Positions 1 through 8,365 of a stretch of 28,719 nt of DNA are shown here, piece by piece. A model generated the notes under the pieces. The model saw only the letters and a list, made by a program, of their open reading frames with translations. It was not told where the DNA came from and searched no databases. This DNA comes from an uncultured Burkholderiales bacterium (GTDB lineage: Bacteria; Pseudomonadota; Gammaproteobacteria; Burkholderiales; Burkholderiaceae). Where the stretch lies: the NCBI GenBank assembly GCA_937891045.1, contig CALBEV010000159.1, positions 1-28,719 on the forward strand. Reading direction: 5' to 3'. Numbering within the stretch: the stretch's first letter is position 1; each line of letters starts with the position of its first letter. Both the position numbers and the translations under genes were made by a program.

Positions 1-8
1 GCGTTCCT

Positions 9-1244
9 TCAAGGGCGTTTCATTTGGCATGAAGTGGGCTGGGCGCTCACATAAGCATCCCACACCACTTCAGATCGAAAACCATAGCCGGTTTTTTCAG
101 CATCGTACTTGACCCCTTTGCTGCCTTGCTTGGCCCACATGCCCATGAACAATGGCGCCAGCAATTGGTGGTCTGTTTTGCGCATTTCCACTTCACCCAC
201 CGGGCTTTTGAACTTCATGCCTTCCAAGGCATAGGCCACCGCTTTGGGCTCGGTGCTTTTGGCTTTGTCCATGGCGGCGGCCAACATGTGCACGATGTTG
301 TAGTGGGCAGCAAAAATAAAGTCTTCGTCCGATTGCTTTTTATAGGCGATGTAAATCTTTTCCAACTCGGGTGTGGGCGCGTTGTGGCCCCAGTTCCAGA
401 TGACGCTCACTTTGTTTTCGCCCCATGAACCCATTTGTGCGGGCACGCCGGGGTTGTTGGCATTCATGGTGAAAAAGTTGATGTTCAAGCCGTAGTCCTT
501 GGCCGCTTTCAACAACAAAGTCAAGTCGGTACCCCAGTTGGACGTGATCACGGTGTCGGCGCCAGAGGCTTTGATTTTGGCGATGTAGGGGGCAAAGTCG
601 CGGACCTGGGCAATCGACACAAAGTTGTCGCCCACGATTTGAATATCAGGGCGTTTGCGGGCCAAGTAAGCTTTGGACGCTTTAGACACTTGCTGTCCAT
701 GGGTGTAGTCTTGGTTCAACAAATAGACATTCTTGATGTCGGGCCGCGTCTTCATGTAGGTGGTGAGCGCCTCGATTTTCATTTCGCTGGACGGGTAAAA
801 GCGAAAGTGCCAGAAGTTGCAGCGGTCGTTGGTCAGGCCCGGGTCCATCGCCGAATAGTTCAGGTAGACCATGGCTTTGTTGGGTTCGCGATCAGCGATT
901 TTGGTGATGGCTTCGGTGAGCGCAAAAGCCACACCTGAACCACCGCCTTGTGTCACATATCGAATGCCTTGGTCGGACGCACTTTTCAACATCAAGGCGC
1001 TTTCCTGTGGTGAACCTTTGCCATCAAAAGCGACCACTTCAAACTGTGGTTCGCTGGGTTTGGCTTTGGCATTGCGGGCCGTCACCACGGCACGCAGTTG
1101 ATCCAATGAAGATTTGCCTGCTGCGGCAAACGGACCTGACAGCACATCAATGAAAGCGATTTTGACTACCTCGGCGTGTGCTTGCGGGCTGAACAAAGCC
1201 ACCACGGACAAGAGCAGGGCGGGGAGGTGTTTGTGGATGCTCAT
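9..1244 (-). CDS. Branched-chain amino acid-type ABC transporter substrate-binding protein
   Basis: This is a 411-residue periplasmic binding protein of the LivK-like family (Peripla_BP_6, type I fold). Such proteins capture a small solute, classically leucine/isoleucine/valine but also amides, urea or aromatic acids, and deliver it to an inner-membrane ABC permease. A signal peptide is visible: charged start (SIHKH), hydrophobic stretch about residues 8-20, and a likely cleavage after AHA near residue 24. The mature protein opens with VVKIAFIDVLSGPFAAAG, the family's typical first strand and ligand loop. An AGGT-type ribosome binding site precedes the ATG. It lies 29 nt downstream of fbp on the same strand. 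The permease and ATPase genes are not in the window, so the true ligand cannot be assigned. The TGA stop is at 9-11, so the gene is complete. Confidence 0.9.
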   Translation of the reverse strand: MSIHKHLPALLLSVVALFSPQAHAEVVKIAFIDVLSGPFAAAGKSSLDQLRAVVTARNAKAKPSEPQFEVVAFDGKGSPQESALMLKSASDQGIRYVTQGGGSGVAFALTEAITKIADREPNKAMVYLNYSAMDPGLTNDRCNFWHFRFYPSSEMKIEALTTYMKTRPDIKNVYLLNQDYTHGQQVSKASKAYLARKRPDIQIVGDNFVSIAQVRDFAPYIAKIKASGADTVITSNWGTDLTLLLKAAKDYGLNINFFTMNANNPGVPAQMGSWGENKVSVIWNWGHNAPTPELEKIYIAYKKQSDEDFIFAAHYNIVHMLAAAMDKAKSTEPKAVAYALEGMKFKSPVGEVEMRKTDHQLLAPLFMGMWAKQGSKGVKYDAEKTGYGFRSEVVWDAYVSAQPTSCQMKRP

Positions 1245-1273
1245 GAGGTGACCTTTGTGTGGTGTTGAAAAAA

Positions 1274-2275
1274 TCAGCTGGCTTGGTGCAGCGCCGTGAC
1301 CCGTTGAACTTCGTTTTTCGAGCCCAAGAACACGCTAACCCTTTGGTGCAATTCGGTGGGTTGTATGTCCATGATGCGCTGCTGTCCGTTGGTGGCGGCA
1401 CCACCGGCTTGCTCGACCAACCAGGCCATCGGGTTGGCCTCGTACATGAGGCGCAACTTGCCCGGCTTATGCGGCTCGCGTTGGTCCCAAGGGTACATGA
1501 AGACACCACCACGGGTGAGGATGCGGTGCACATCGGCCACCATGCTGGCCACCCAGCGCATGTTGAAGTCTTTGCCGCGCACACCGGCTTTGCCTGCCAA
1601 GCAGTCCTCGATGTACTGCTTGACCGGCGGGGCCCAATGGCGCATGTTGCTCATGTTGATGGCGAACTCTTGGGTGTCGGCCGGAATCCGCACGTCTTCT
1701 TGCGTGAGGACAAACGAGCCTTGTTCGCGGTCCAAGGTGAACATGGCGACGCCATCACCTACCGTGAGTACCAAGGTGGTTTGCGGGCCATACACGCAAT
1801 AACCCGCGGCGACTTGGGCGCTGCCCTGTTGCAAAAAATCGGCTTCCCTGACACCAGCGCTGCCCTCGGGTTTTTTCAGCACACTGAAGATGGTGCCGAT
1901 GCTGACATTCACATCGATGTTGCTCGAACCATCCAAAGGATCAAACAACAGCAGGTACTCGCCTTGCGGGTAGCGGTTGGGCACGAGGTAAATGCTGTCC
2001 ATTTCTTCTGAGGCCATGGCCGCCAAATGGCCGCCCCATTCATTCGCTTCAATCAACACCTCGTTGGCAATGATGTCGAGTTTTTTCTGCACCTCGCCTT
2101 GCACGTTTTCGCTGTGGGCGGAGCCCAGCACGCCACCCAATGCGCCTTTGTTCACCGCATGGCTGATGCTTTTGCAAGCCCTGGCCACCACTTCTAGCAA
2201 CAAGCGCAGTTCTGGGGGTATGTTGTTTTTGGCGCGTTGCTGTTCCACCAAATAACGAGACAGGGATGTGCTCAT
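1274..2275 (-). CDS. fbp: Fructose-1,6-bisphosphatase, class 1
   Basis: This cytoplasmic enzyme hydrolyses fructose 1,6-bisphosphate to fructose 6-phosphate and phosphate, the committed gluconeogenic step (also used in the Calvin cycle where present). The 333-residue length fits class 1 FBPase. The metal- and phosphate-binding signature DPLDGSSN is at residues 112-119, and the upstream acidic patch SEEMDSI (about 89-95) is also present. The C-terminal region carries the usual GG-x-FMYPWD-type segment. It starts 3 nt after the pepN stop codon on the same strand, so the two are almost certainly co-transcribed and probably translationally coupled. From family knowledge, pepN-fbp adjacency is common in Burkholderiales. 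Confidence 0.97.
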   Translation of the reverse strand: MSTSLSRYLVEQQRAKNNIPPELRLLLEVVARACKSISHAVNKGALGGVLGSAHSENVQGEVQKKLDIIANEVLIEANEWGGHLAAMASEEMDSIYLVPNRYPQGEYLLLFDPLDGSSNIDVNVSIGTIFSVLKKPEGSAGVREADFLQQGSAQVAAGYCVYGPQTTLVLTVGDGVAMFTLDREQGSFVLTQEDVRIPADTQEFAINMSNMRHWAPPVKQYIEDCLAGKAGVRGKDFNMRWVASMVADVHRILTRGGVFMYPWDQREPHKPGKLRLMYEANPMAWLVEQAGGAATNGQQRIMDIQPTELHQRVSVFLGSKNEVQRVTALHQAS

Positions 2276-2278
2276 GGT

Positions 2279-4930
2279 TCAGTCCTCTAGGGCGGCGTTG
2301 ATCACTTCTCGCACATCGGCGCTCAAATCGTCTTTGGCAGCGACGCGGCGGATGGCTTCGTGCGCGGCGCTGCGGTAGGGCTCCACCAGTTTGCGCCAAC
2401 GGTCCAAGGTGCGGGCCAAGCGGGCCGCCACCTGCGGGTTGAAGCTGTCAATCTCCAACACGCGTTCGCTCCAAAACACATAGCCTGCGGCATCGGTGCG
2501 GTGAAAGGCCGCAGCGTTGACACAGAAGCTGGAAATCAAACTGCGGGCGCGGTTCGGGTTGTGCAAATGAAAGTCGGGGTGTTGCATGAGTTGCCGCACC
2601 TTGGCCAGCACATCGGACTGGCTGCCAATGGCCGAGGCCTCCAATGCAAACCATTTGTCCAACACCAACTCTTCTTGCTTGAACAAGGCATGGAACTGCG
2701 CCAATGCACCGGCGGCCAAGGGATGGTCGATGTGCACCAAGGCGGCCAGGCCATGCATGCGCTCGGTCATGTTGCTGGCTTTTTCAAACACCGCCAGGGC
2801 TTGCTGCGCCCAGGTGTTGTCCGATTGCCGTTGACCGGCCAAACACAAATACACCAAGGCCATGCCACGCAAAGCGCGTTGACCACAGGACGCTGCGTCG
2901 GTTTGGTAACGGCCTTTGGACGCATGATGATGGAAAGCCCAAGCCCAATCTTCTTGCAGGGCTGTGGCCAGTTGCAAGCGCATGGCTTCACGCACGGCGT
3001 GGATTTTTTGCGGGTCCACGTGCTCGCATTGCTCGGCGATGTAACTTTCGCTGGGCAGGGTCAGCACCAATTCTTTGAAGGACGCATCCAGCTCGGGGTG
3101 GCGCAACACGTGGCGCAAACCTTCGACCAAATCCAAGGGCAAGGGTTGGTCGTGCACGGTGGCGCTGTACATAGCCGCCATGGCGGCTTTCAAGCCTAGG
3201 CGTTGCGCGGCTTCCCAACGGTTGAAGGCGTCACTGTCGTGCGCCAACATGGTGAGCAACTCGGCATCGGTGTAGTTGTAGACCAGGTTCACCGGGGCAC
3301 TGAAGCCGCGCAGCAAGGAAGGCACGGGCTGCTGCGCCATGTTCTCAAACACCAGGGTGTGCTGATCTTCATGCAAGACCAGCAACTGCTCGTCGCCCAA
3401 GGGTTCGCCGCTGGGGCTGAGCAAACCGAGTTGGATCGGGATGACGAAAGCAAGCTTGATCAACTGGCCGGGGGTGGATTCGCAGCTTTGTTGGAAATGC
3501 AAACTGAAGCGCTTCGCATCTGCGTCGTAGCTGGACGTCACCGTCACTTGGGGTGTGCCCGCTTGGGAATACCAGCGTTTGAACTGGGCCAGGTGTTGCG
3601 CCAAAGGCGATGTGGGATTGGCGTCGGCGATGGCTTGGGCGAAATCATCGCAAGTCACAGCCTGGCCATCGTGGCGCTCAAAGTACAGCTTCATGCCTTT
3701 GGCGAAACCCTCGCGCCCCACCAAGGTTTGCATCATGCGCACCACTTCTGCGCCTTTTTCGTAGATGGTGACGGTGTAGAAGTTGTTGATTTCCAGATAA
3801 CTGTCGGGGCGCACCGGATGCGCCAGGGGACCTGCGTCTTCGGCAAATTGCACGGTGCGCAGCAAGCGCACATCTTCAATGCGTTTGACCGCCCGCGCAG
3901 ACGCCGAGCCCGCCAGGTCTTGGCTGAACTCTTGGTCGCGGAACACCGTGAGGCCTTCTTTCAACGACAGCTGAAACCAATCGCGGCAAGTGATGCGGTT
4001 GCCGGTCCAGTTGTGGAAATACTCGTGGCCGATGACGCTTTCGATGTTGCCGTAGTCGGTGTCGGTGGCGGTGGCCGGGCTGGCCAACACGTACTTGGTG
4101 TTGAAAATATTCAAGCCCTTGTTTTCCATCGCACCCATGTTGAAGTCCGAGGTGGCCACCACCATGAAGCGCTCCAAGTCCAGGCTCAGGCCAAAGCGGG
4201 CTTCGTCCCAGGCCACACTGGCCATGAGTGAATTCATGGCGTGTTCAGTCTTGTCCAAGTCGCCCGATCGCACATAAATTTGCAGCAAATGTTCTTGGCC
4301 ACTTCGCGCCACGATGCGCTGCTCGCGGCAGACCAACTTGCCCGCCACCAAGGCAAACAAATAACTGGGTTTTTGGTGCGGGTCAAACCATTTGGCGAAA
4401 TGGCGGCCATCTTCCAAGTCGCCTTGTTCCAGCAAATTGCCATTCGACAACAGCACCGGGTAGCTGGCTTTGTCGGCCCGCAAGGTGACGGTGAAACTGC
4501 TCATCACATCGGGGCGGTCAAGGAAGTAGGTGATGCGTCGAAAACCTTGCGCTTCGCATTGCGTGAAGAAGGACGCTTGGCTCACATACAAGCCCGAGAG
4601 CTGTGTGTTTTTGCTTGGGTTGCAGGTGGTAAAGATTTCCAGCGTGAAAACCTCGTTGCCGTCCGGCAGGTTTTCCAGCACCAAGACCTCGCCGTCCATC
4701 TTGAACGAGGTGCCTTGGCCATTCACCAACACACGCGACAAGTTCAATTCTTCACCGTCCAAGCGCAATGCTTGAAGGGGTGCGTCGGGGTTGCGACGCA
4801 CTTGCATGGTGTTGAGCACCCGGGTTTTGACCGGGTCCAAATCAAACGTCAGATCGACCTTGTCAATCCAGAAAGCCGGGACTTGGTAGTCTTCGCGCCG
4901 TGTCAACACGGCTTGTCCTTCACGAAACAT
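2279..4930 (-). CDS. pepN: Aminopeptidase N (M1 family zinc metallopeptidase)
   Basis: This cytoplasmic aminopeptidase removes N-terminal residues from peptides in the last stage of protein turnover. M1 family hallmarks are present. Counted from the first in-frame ATG at 4936, the substrate N-terminus-binding motif GAMEN is at residues 268-272, the zinc motif HEYFH at 304-308, and the third zinc ligand is Glu327, exactly 18 residues after the second His. The length (about 885 residues) matches bacterial PepN, with the usual Ig-like and C-terminal helical domains. Two in-frame ATGs lie 6 nt apart (4936 and 4930). A GGAG at 4938-4941 is only 1 nt from the first but 7 nt from the second, so I place the start at 4930 (883 residues). 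It lies about 32 nt downstream of prfB. Confidence 0.95.
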   Translation of the reverse strand: MFREGQAVLTRREDYQVPAFWIDKVDLTFDLDPVKTRVLNTMQVRRNPDAPLQALRLDGEELNLSRVLVNGQGTSFKMDGEVLVLENLPDGNEVFTLEIFTTCNPSKNTQLSGLYVSQASFFTQCEAQGFRRITYFLDRPDVMSSFTVTLRADKASYPVLLSNGNLLEQGDLEDGRHFAKWFDPHQKPSYLFALVAGKLVCREQRIVARSGQEHLLQIYVRSGDLDKTEHAMNSLMASVAWDEARFGLSLDLERFMVVATSDFNMGAMENKGLNIFNTKYVLASPATATDTDYGNIESVIGHEYFHNWTGNRITCRDWFQLSLKEGLTVFRDQEFSQDLAGSASARAVKRIEDVRLLRTVQFAEDAGPLAHPVRPDSYLEINNFYTVTIYEKGAEVVRMMQTLVGREGFAKGMKLYFERHDGQAVTCDDFAQAIADANPTSPLAQHLAQFKRWYSQAGTPQVTVTSSYDADAKRFSLHFQQSCESTPGQLIKLAFVIPIQLGLLSPSGEPLGDEQLLVLHEDQHTLVFENMAQQPVPSLLRGFSAPVNLVYNYTDAELLTMLAHDSDAFNRWEAAQRLGLKAAMAAMYSATVHDQPLPLDLVEGLRHVLRHPELDASFKELVLTLPSESYIAEQCEHVDPQKIHAVREAMRLQLATALQEDWAWAFHHHASKGRYQTDAASCGQRALRGMALVYLCLAGQRQSDNTWAQQALAVFEKASNMTERMHGLAALVHIDHPLAAGALAQFHALFKQEELVLDKWFALEASAIGSQSDVLAKVRQLMQHPDFHLHNPNRARSLISSFCVNAAAFHRTDAAGYVFWSERVLEIDSFNPQVAARLARTLDRWRKLVEPYRSAAHEAIRRVAAKDDLSADVREVINAALED

Positions 4931-4962
4931 GAACATGCTCCAAATGAGAAAAAGAGGTGGCG

Positions 4963-6067
4963 TTAAACGCCATGTTTGAGCGAGGCTTCGATGAAGGGAT
5001 CGAGGTCCCCATCGAGCACTTTTTGGGTGTTGCTGATTTCAAGGTTGGTGCGCAGGTCTTTGATGCGGCTTTGGTCCAACACATAGCTGCGAATTTGATG
5101 GCCCCAGCCCACATCGGTTTTGGTGTCTTCCAGCTTTTGCTGCGCTTCCATGCGCTTGCGCATTTCAAAGTCGTACAAGCGTGAGCGCAAACGCTTCCAC
5201 GCCACGTCGCGGTTGCTGTGCTGGCTGCGGCCGTCTTGGCACTGCACCACGATGCCGGTGGGGATGTGCGTCAAGCGCACGGCAGAGTCGGTTTTGTTGA
5301 TGTGCTGACCACCGGCACCGCTGGCGCGGAAGGTGTCGGTGCGCACATCGGCCGGGTTGATGTCGATTTCAATCGAGTCGTCCACCTCGGGGTAGACAAA
5401 CACGCTGGCGAAACTGGTGTGGCGGCCACCGGCGGAGTCGAATGGCGACTTGCGCACCAAGCGGTGCACACCGGTTTCGGTGCGCAACAGCCCAAACGCG
5501 TACTCGCCTTCAATCTTCAAGGTGGCGCCCTTGATACCGGCCACATCACCCGCAGATTCGTCTTCCAAGGTGGCTTTGAAGCCTTTGCGTTCGGCGTATT
5601 TCAAATACTGGCGCAACAGCATGCTGGCCCAGTCACAGGCTTCGGTGCCGCCAGCTCCTGCTTGGATGTCCAGAAACGCATTGCACGGGTCGGCCGGGTT
5701 GTTGAACATCCGGCGGAATTCCAACTTTTCAATATCAGCTTGGAGGCGTTGAGTGTCGTCGGCGATGGTGAGCAAACCGGCTTCATCCGCATCGGCCTTG
5801 CTCATCTCAAACAACTCGGTGTTGTCTTCAATCTCCTGGGCCAAGCGGCTCAGAGTGACGACGATATCGTCGAGGGATTTTTTTTCTTTGCCCAGTTCTT
5901 GGGCTTTTTTCGGGTCGTTCCAGACCGCAGGGTCTTCCAGCGAGGCGTTGACGGTTCTCAGTCGTTCAGCTTTGGCATCGTAGTCAAAGATACCCCCGTA
6001 GATCGAGGGTGCGGGCACCCAAGTCGACCAGCAAATTGCCAATGGTGTTGATACGTTCTGCGTCCAT
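4963..6067 (-). CDS. prfB: Peptide chain release factor 2 (programmed +1 frameshift)
   Basis: RF2 recognises UGA and UAA stop codons and triggers peptide release. The gene is read in two frames. The first begins at the ATG at 6065-6067 (GGAAG at 6073-6077 as ribosome binding site) and encodes 27 residues ending ...LDLRGYL before an in-frame TGA at 5984-5986. A +1 shift at CTT-TGA-C continues as DYDAKAERL... to the stop at 4963, giving a 367-residue protein. In that numbering the stop-codon recognition tripeptide SPF is at 207-209 and the catalytic GGQ at 252-254, close to the E. coli positions. A simple uninterrupted frame opening at a TTG at 6090 would replace the true N-terminus with an unrelated peptide and should not be used. 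The frequent downstream partner lysS is absent; pepN follows instead. Confidence 0.96.
5983..5998 (-). other. RF2 autoregulatory frameshift site
   Basis: On the minus strand the sequence reads CGGGGGTATCTTTGAC. It holds an internal Shine-Dalgarno-like G-run (5993-5997), a 3-nt spacer (TAT), the slippery CTT codon (5987-5989), the in-frame stop TGA (5984-5986) and the following C that makes a poor termination context. This is the canonical bacterial prfB shift cassette; enteric versions have AGGGGGT where this one has CGGGGGT. When RF2 is scarce the ribosome pauses at UGA and slips +1 to make more RF2, so the site is a translational feedback switch. The mechanism is established for the family; use here is inferred from the near-perfect match. 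Confidence 0.95.
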
Positions 6068-6134
6068 GTCGTCTTCCAAATTGCGTGCAAAGACGGCGAT
6101 TATCCCCTGTCAGGGTGGCCTGAGGACTTGTGGG

Positions 6135-6947
6135 TTATCGGGCCAATTGGGCGTTCAGGGGCAAGGCCTGCAGCGTTGTGCTCATCGGCAGCAGGTCGGG
6201 CAGGGCTTGCAGGCCTTTGAGCACATCGCCAATGATGATGATGGCCGGGCTGCCCAGTTGCTCATCGGCCAAGAGTTGCTGCAAGCCTTGCAACTGGCCC
6301 AGTGCCTGGCGTTGGCGGGCTTGGCTGGCGTGTTCCACCACCGCCACGGGCGTGTCGGGTGGCAAGCGTTGCAACAAGCCCTGCTGCAGCTTCGCGGCGC
6401 TTTGCACGCCCATGTAGACCACCAGGGTCAGTTTGCAGTCGTGGGCGGTTTGGGCGAGTTGCGGCCAGTCCACCGGCGGCAGGGGGCCTGCGCCGTTGGC
6501 GTGGCCTGTGATCATCACCACGCCGTGGGCATGGGCGCGGTGGGTCAGGGCAGTGCCCAGGTCGTGGGCGGCGGCCAGCCCCGCCGTGATGCCATTGACC
6601 ACCCGCACTTCAATGCCGTGCGCTTGCAAATGCGCTTGTTCTTCGCCGCTACGGCCAAAAATCAGCGGATCGCCACCTTTCAAGCGCACCACGTTTTCAC
6701 CCGCCAAAGCCTCTTGCACCATCAGCTTTTCAATGAAAGCTTGCGGCGTGGATTGGCAGCCACCGCGCTTGCCCACGTGGATGATGCGGGCCGAGGCGGG
6801 TGCGTGGGCCAGCACGTCCGGGTGCACCAGGTCATCCACCAGCACGACGCTGGCGGCTTGCAAGGCTTTCACCGCTTTGAGGGTCAGTAAATCGGGGTCG
6901 CCAGGACCGGCGCCGACCAAGGTGACGATGGGAGGTGGTTTGTTCAT
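6135..6947 (-). CDS. cobA: Uroporphyrinogen-III C-methyltransferase (SUMT)
   Basis: This enzyme transfers two methyl groups from S-adenosylmethionine to C2 and C7 of uroporphyrinogen III, giving precorrin-2, the branch point to siroheme (cofactor of nitrite and sulfite reductases) and cobalamin. The 270-residue length is that of a stand-alone SUMT, without the CysG dehydrogenase/ferrochelatase domain. Signatures seen are the SAM-binding start VTLVGAGPGDPDLLTLKA (about residues 9-26), VRLKGGDPLIFGRSGEE (about 88-104) and the VNGITAG loop. Its ATG overlaps the stop of the upstream ybiB-like gene by 4 nt (ATGA), which implies one transcript and coupled translation. No nitrite or sulfite reductase gene is in the window. 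Confidence 0.95.
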   Translation of the reverse strand: MNKPPPIVTLVGAGPGDPDLLTLKAVKALQAASVVLVDDLVHPDVLAHAPASARIIHVGKRGGCQSTPQAFIEKLMVQEALAGENVVRLKGGDPLIFGRSGEEQAHLQAHGIEVRVVNGITAGLAAAHDLGTALTHRAHAHGVVMITGHANGAGPLPPVDWPQLAQTAHDCKLTLVVYMGVQSAAKLQQGLLQRLPPDTPVAVVEHASQARQRQALGQLQGLQQLLADEQLGSPAIIIIGDVLKGLQALPDLLPMSTTLQALPLNAQLAR

Positions 6948-7876
6948 GGGGCGTGGATGCGTTGGGCCAGTGCCGAGAGTTTGGCCACTTGCAGTTGCAG
7001 GGGCAGAGGAATAGCGGTGTCGCCTGTCAGCATGTTTTGAATCAGCTGGGCGGTGTCTGCGGCGTTCAAATGGTTTGGCAGGTTCATGAGTTCGACCACG
7101 TTGGAGGCGGGTTCTGCATTGTCTTCAATCACGCCGTTGAGCATGGCCAGCATGTGGGGTGCGCGGCGGAAATCGGTCACGGGTTCACCTTCAGTGCCGC
7201 GCAACAGCATGGCGTTGGCTTGCAGCAGTTGCAGCGTGCCGCGCATTGAAGCGTCATATTCGGGATGCGTGTAGCTGGCCACCCGAAGACTCAGGCCATC
7301 AACGGGGTTCATCAGCTTGACCAAGCTGTGGCCGGGGTTGCGCAAGCCCACACTACGGCGCACTTCCAACAAACGCCACAGGCCAGAACAGAGCAGGGCG
7401 GTGGGGGCGAACACGGCTTCACCCGCGGCCAGTTCTCTGACTTGCTGGAGCACGGGCAAGCCCAGCGCCAGCATCACGTCGGCGGTGGCCACGCGTTGGT
7501 CCTCGGTGTTGCCGCCGTGCACCAGCACCGGCCAGCCTTCACGGGCCAACAACAGGGCCAGCAAGGGCGTGAGCAACGGCAGGCGGCGCGAGCCGTTGTA
7601 GCTGGGCAGCACCAGCACCGGTTTGTTGCTTGTGTTGGGAAGGCATATCAGGCGTTCGTGGGTGGCGTCCAAAAAACCGGCCATTTCCTCGGGCGTTTCG
7701 CCTTTGATGCGCATGGCCACGCAAAACGCGCCCAGCGCCAAATCGGAGACCGCCCCGTCGAGTACCAAGCCCATCAGTTCGTGTGCTTGCGCGCGTGACA
7801 AATCCCGGGCGCCTTGCTTGCCGCGCCCAATTTCTCGGATGAAATGACTGATGCCCATGGCCTGATTGTCAAACAT
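6944..7876 (-). CDS. ybiB: YbiB/TrpD2-like protein (anthranilate phosphoribosyltransferase fold)
   Basis: The sequence from GISHFIREIGRGKQGARDLSRAQA onward matches the YbiB/TrpD2 family: proteins with the TrpD (glycosyltransferase family 3) fold that lack TrpD activity. E. coli YbiB is reported to bind nucleic acids. This copy has the N-terminal helical domain (about residues 1-75, including the LALGAFCVAMRIKGET segment) and the larger alpha/beta domain with an LPSYNG loop in place of the classic TrpD phosphate loop. Two starts are possible: ATG at 7876, or ATG at 7858, which begins MGISHF as most family members do and has a CAGG shortly upstream. It overlaps cobA by 4 nt. The function here is unknown. 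The upstream gap contains the repeat element. Confidence 0.82.
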   Translation of the reverse strand: MFDNQAMGISHFIREIGRGKQGARDLSRAQAHELMGLVLDGAVSDLALGAFCVAMRIKGETPEEMAGFLDATHERLICLPNTSNKPVLVLPSYNGSRRLPLLTPLLALLLAREGWPVLVHGGNTEDQRVATADVMLALGLPVLQQVRELAAGEAVFAPTALLCSGLWRLLEVRRSVGLRNPGHSLVKLMNPVDGLSLRVASYTHPEYDASMRGTLQLLQANAMLLRGTEGEPVTDFRRAPHMLAMLNGVIEDNAEPASNVVELMNLPNHLNAADTAQLIQNMLTGDTAIPLPLQLQVAKLSALAQRIHAP

Positions 7877-7923
7877 GCTTGATGACTTTCAGTTATTTAG
7901 TGATTCACGCCCTTTATTGGCGC

Positions 7924-7958
7924 TAATTGGGGTCAGATTCCAATTGTTTTGAAGTTGA
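7924..7958 (+). repeat. Left outer repeat copy 1 (35-bp direct repeat unit)
   Basis: The unit starts TAATTGGGGTCAG and contains the AATTGG/CCAATT hairpin with a 9-nt loop, followed by GTTTTG and TTGA. It matches copy 2 (7972-8006) over 35 nt with three mismatches. Its first 26 nt are perfectly inverted at 8390-8415; the match extends to 27 bp when base 7923 is included. Confidence 0.9.
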
Positions 7959-7971
7959 CGTCACGGTCGAT

Positions 7972-8006
7972 TAATTGGGGTCAGTTTCCAATTGTTTTGG
8001 CGTTGA
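7972..8006 (+). repeat. Left inner repeat copy 2 (35-bp direct repeat unit)
   Basis: This is a direct repeat of 7924-7958 at a 48-bp offset. It differs at 7985 (T instead of A) and at 8000-8001 (GC instead of AA). It also forms the AATTGG/CCAATT hairpin. Confidence 0.9.
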
Positions 8007-8164
8007 ACTATGGAGGGCAGCCAATCTAGCCACTTCAGCTGGCCGAACATGGTGGGGTCGGATGCGTAGCGAACGTTGCAGCTCCGCTGCGGTGAGCGGC
8101 AGACGAGCCCACCGTGGTCGGCCAGCCCCGTGACTGTTGCTATACGAAAAACGAAGTCACGCTG

Positions 8165-8194
8165 GAGCCACCCGCCATGGGGGCTCATTTTTTT
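8165..8194 (+). terminator. Terminator-like hairpin with T-run inside the element
   Basis: GAGCC (8165-8169) pairs with GGCTC (8182-8186) and CCC (8171-8173) with GGG (8179-8181), leaving one bulged A and the loop GCCAT. The stem is followed at once by ATTTTTTT (8187-8194). This is a good match to a rho-independent terminator read on the plus strand. No plus-strand gene precedes it, so it may insulate tsaD from transcripts entering the element, or simply be part of the element. Confidence 0.55.
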
Positions 8195-8312
8195 GGTCTT
8201 TCGCTCAAAAAATGGTCCCCAAGCCGTGCGGCTCTAGGTGGTTTTTGGGGATGCCCAAAAAGCCTTGTTTTGAGGGGGTGATCAGCAGGGACGGGGATTG
8301 CAGCCGTTTTTA

Positions 8313-8351
8313 TGATACATAAATTCAAAATTTTGCCGTTTTCTTGTATCA
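8313..8351. repeat. Inverted repeat enclosing an AT-rich palindrome
   Basis: TGATACA (8313-8319) is perfectly inverted as TGTATCA (8345-8351). The 10-bp palindrome CAAAATTTTG lies between them at 8326-8335. The stretch is much more AT-rich than the surrounding DNA and sits just inside the right-hand repeat pair of the element. Confidence 0.7.
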
Positions 8352-8365
8352 CTCGGTAATTGGGT

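Noticed and set aside
3203..4231. A 342-codon plus-strand frame inside pepN
   Set aside because: It is antisense to the part of pepN that includes the zinc site. Its composition is shadow-like and it has no family features.
4963..6090. prfB as a single uninterrupted 375-codon frame starting at TTG (6090)
   Set aside because: Its first residues ([11 protein letters not shown]...) do not match RF2. The alternate-frame leader plus the CTT-TGA-C shift site explains the gene fully.
6099..6104. GATAAT on the minus strand as a prfB promoter -10 box
   Set aside because: A single hexamer without a -35 at 16-18 bp. prfB could also be reached from the cobA transcript.
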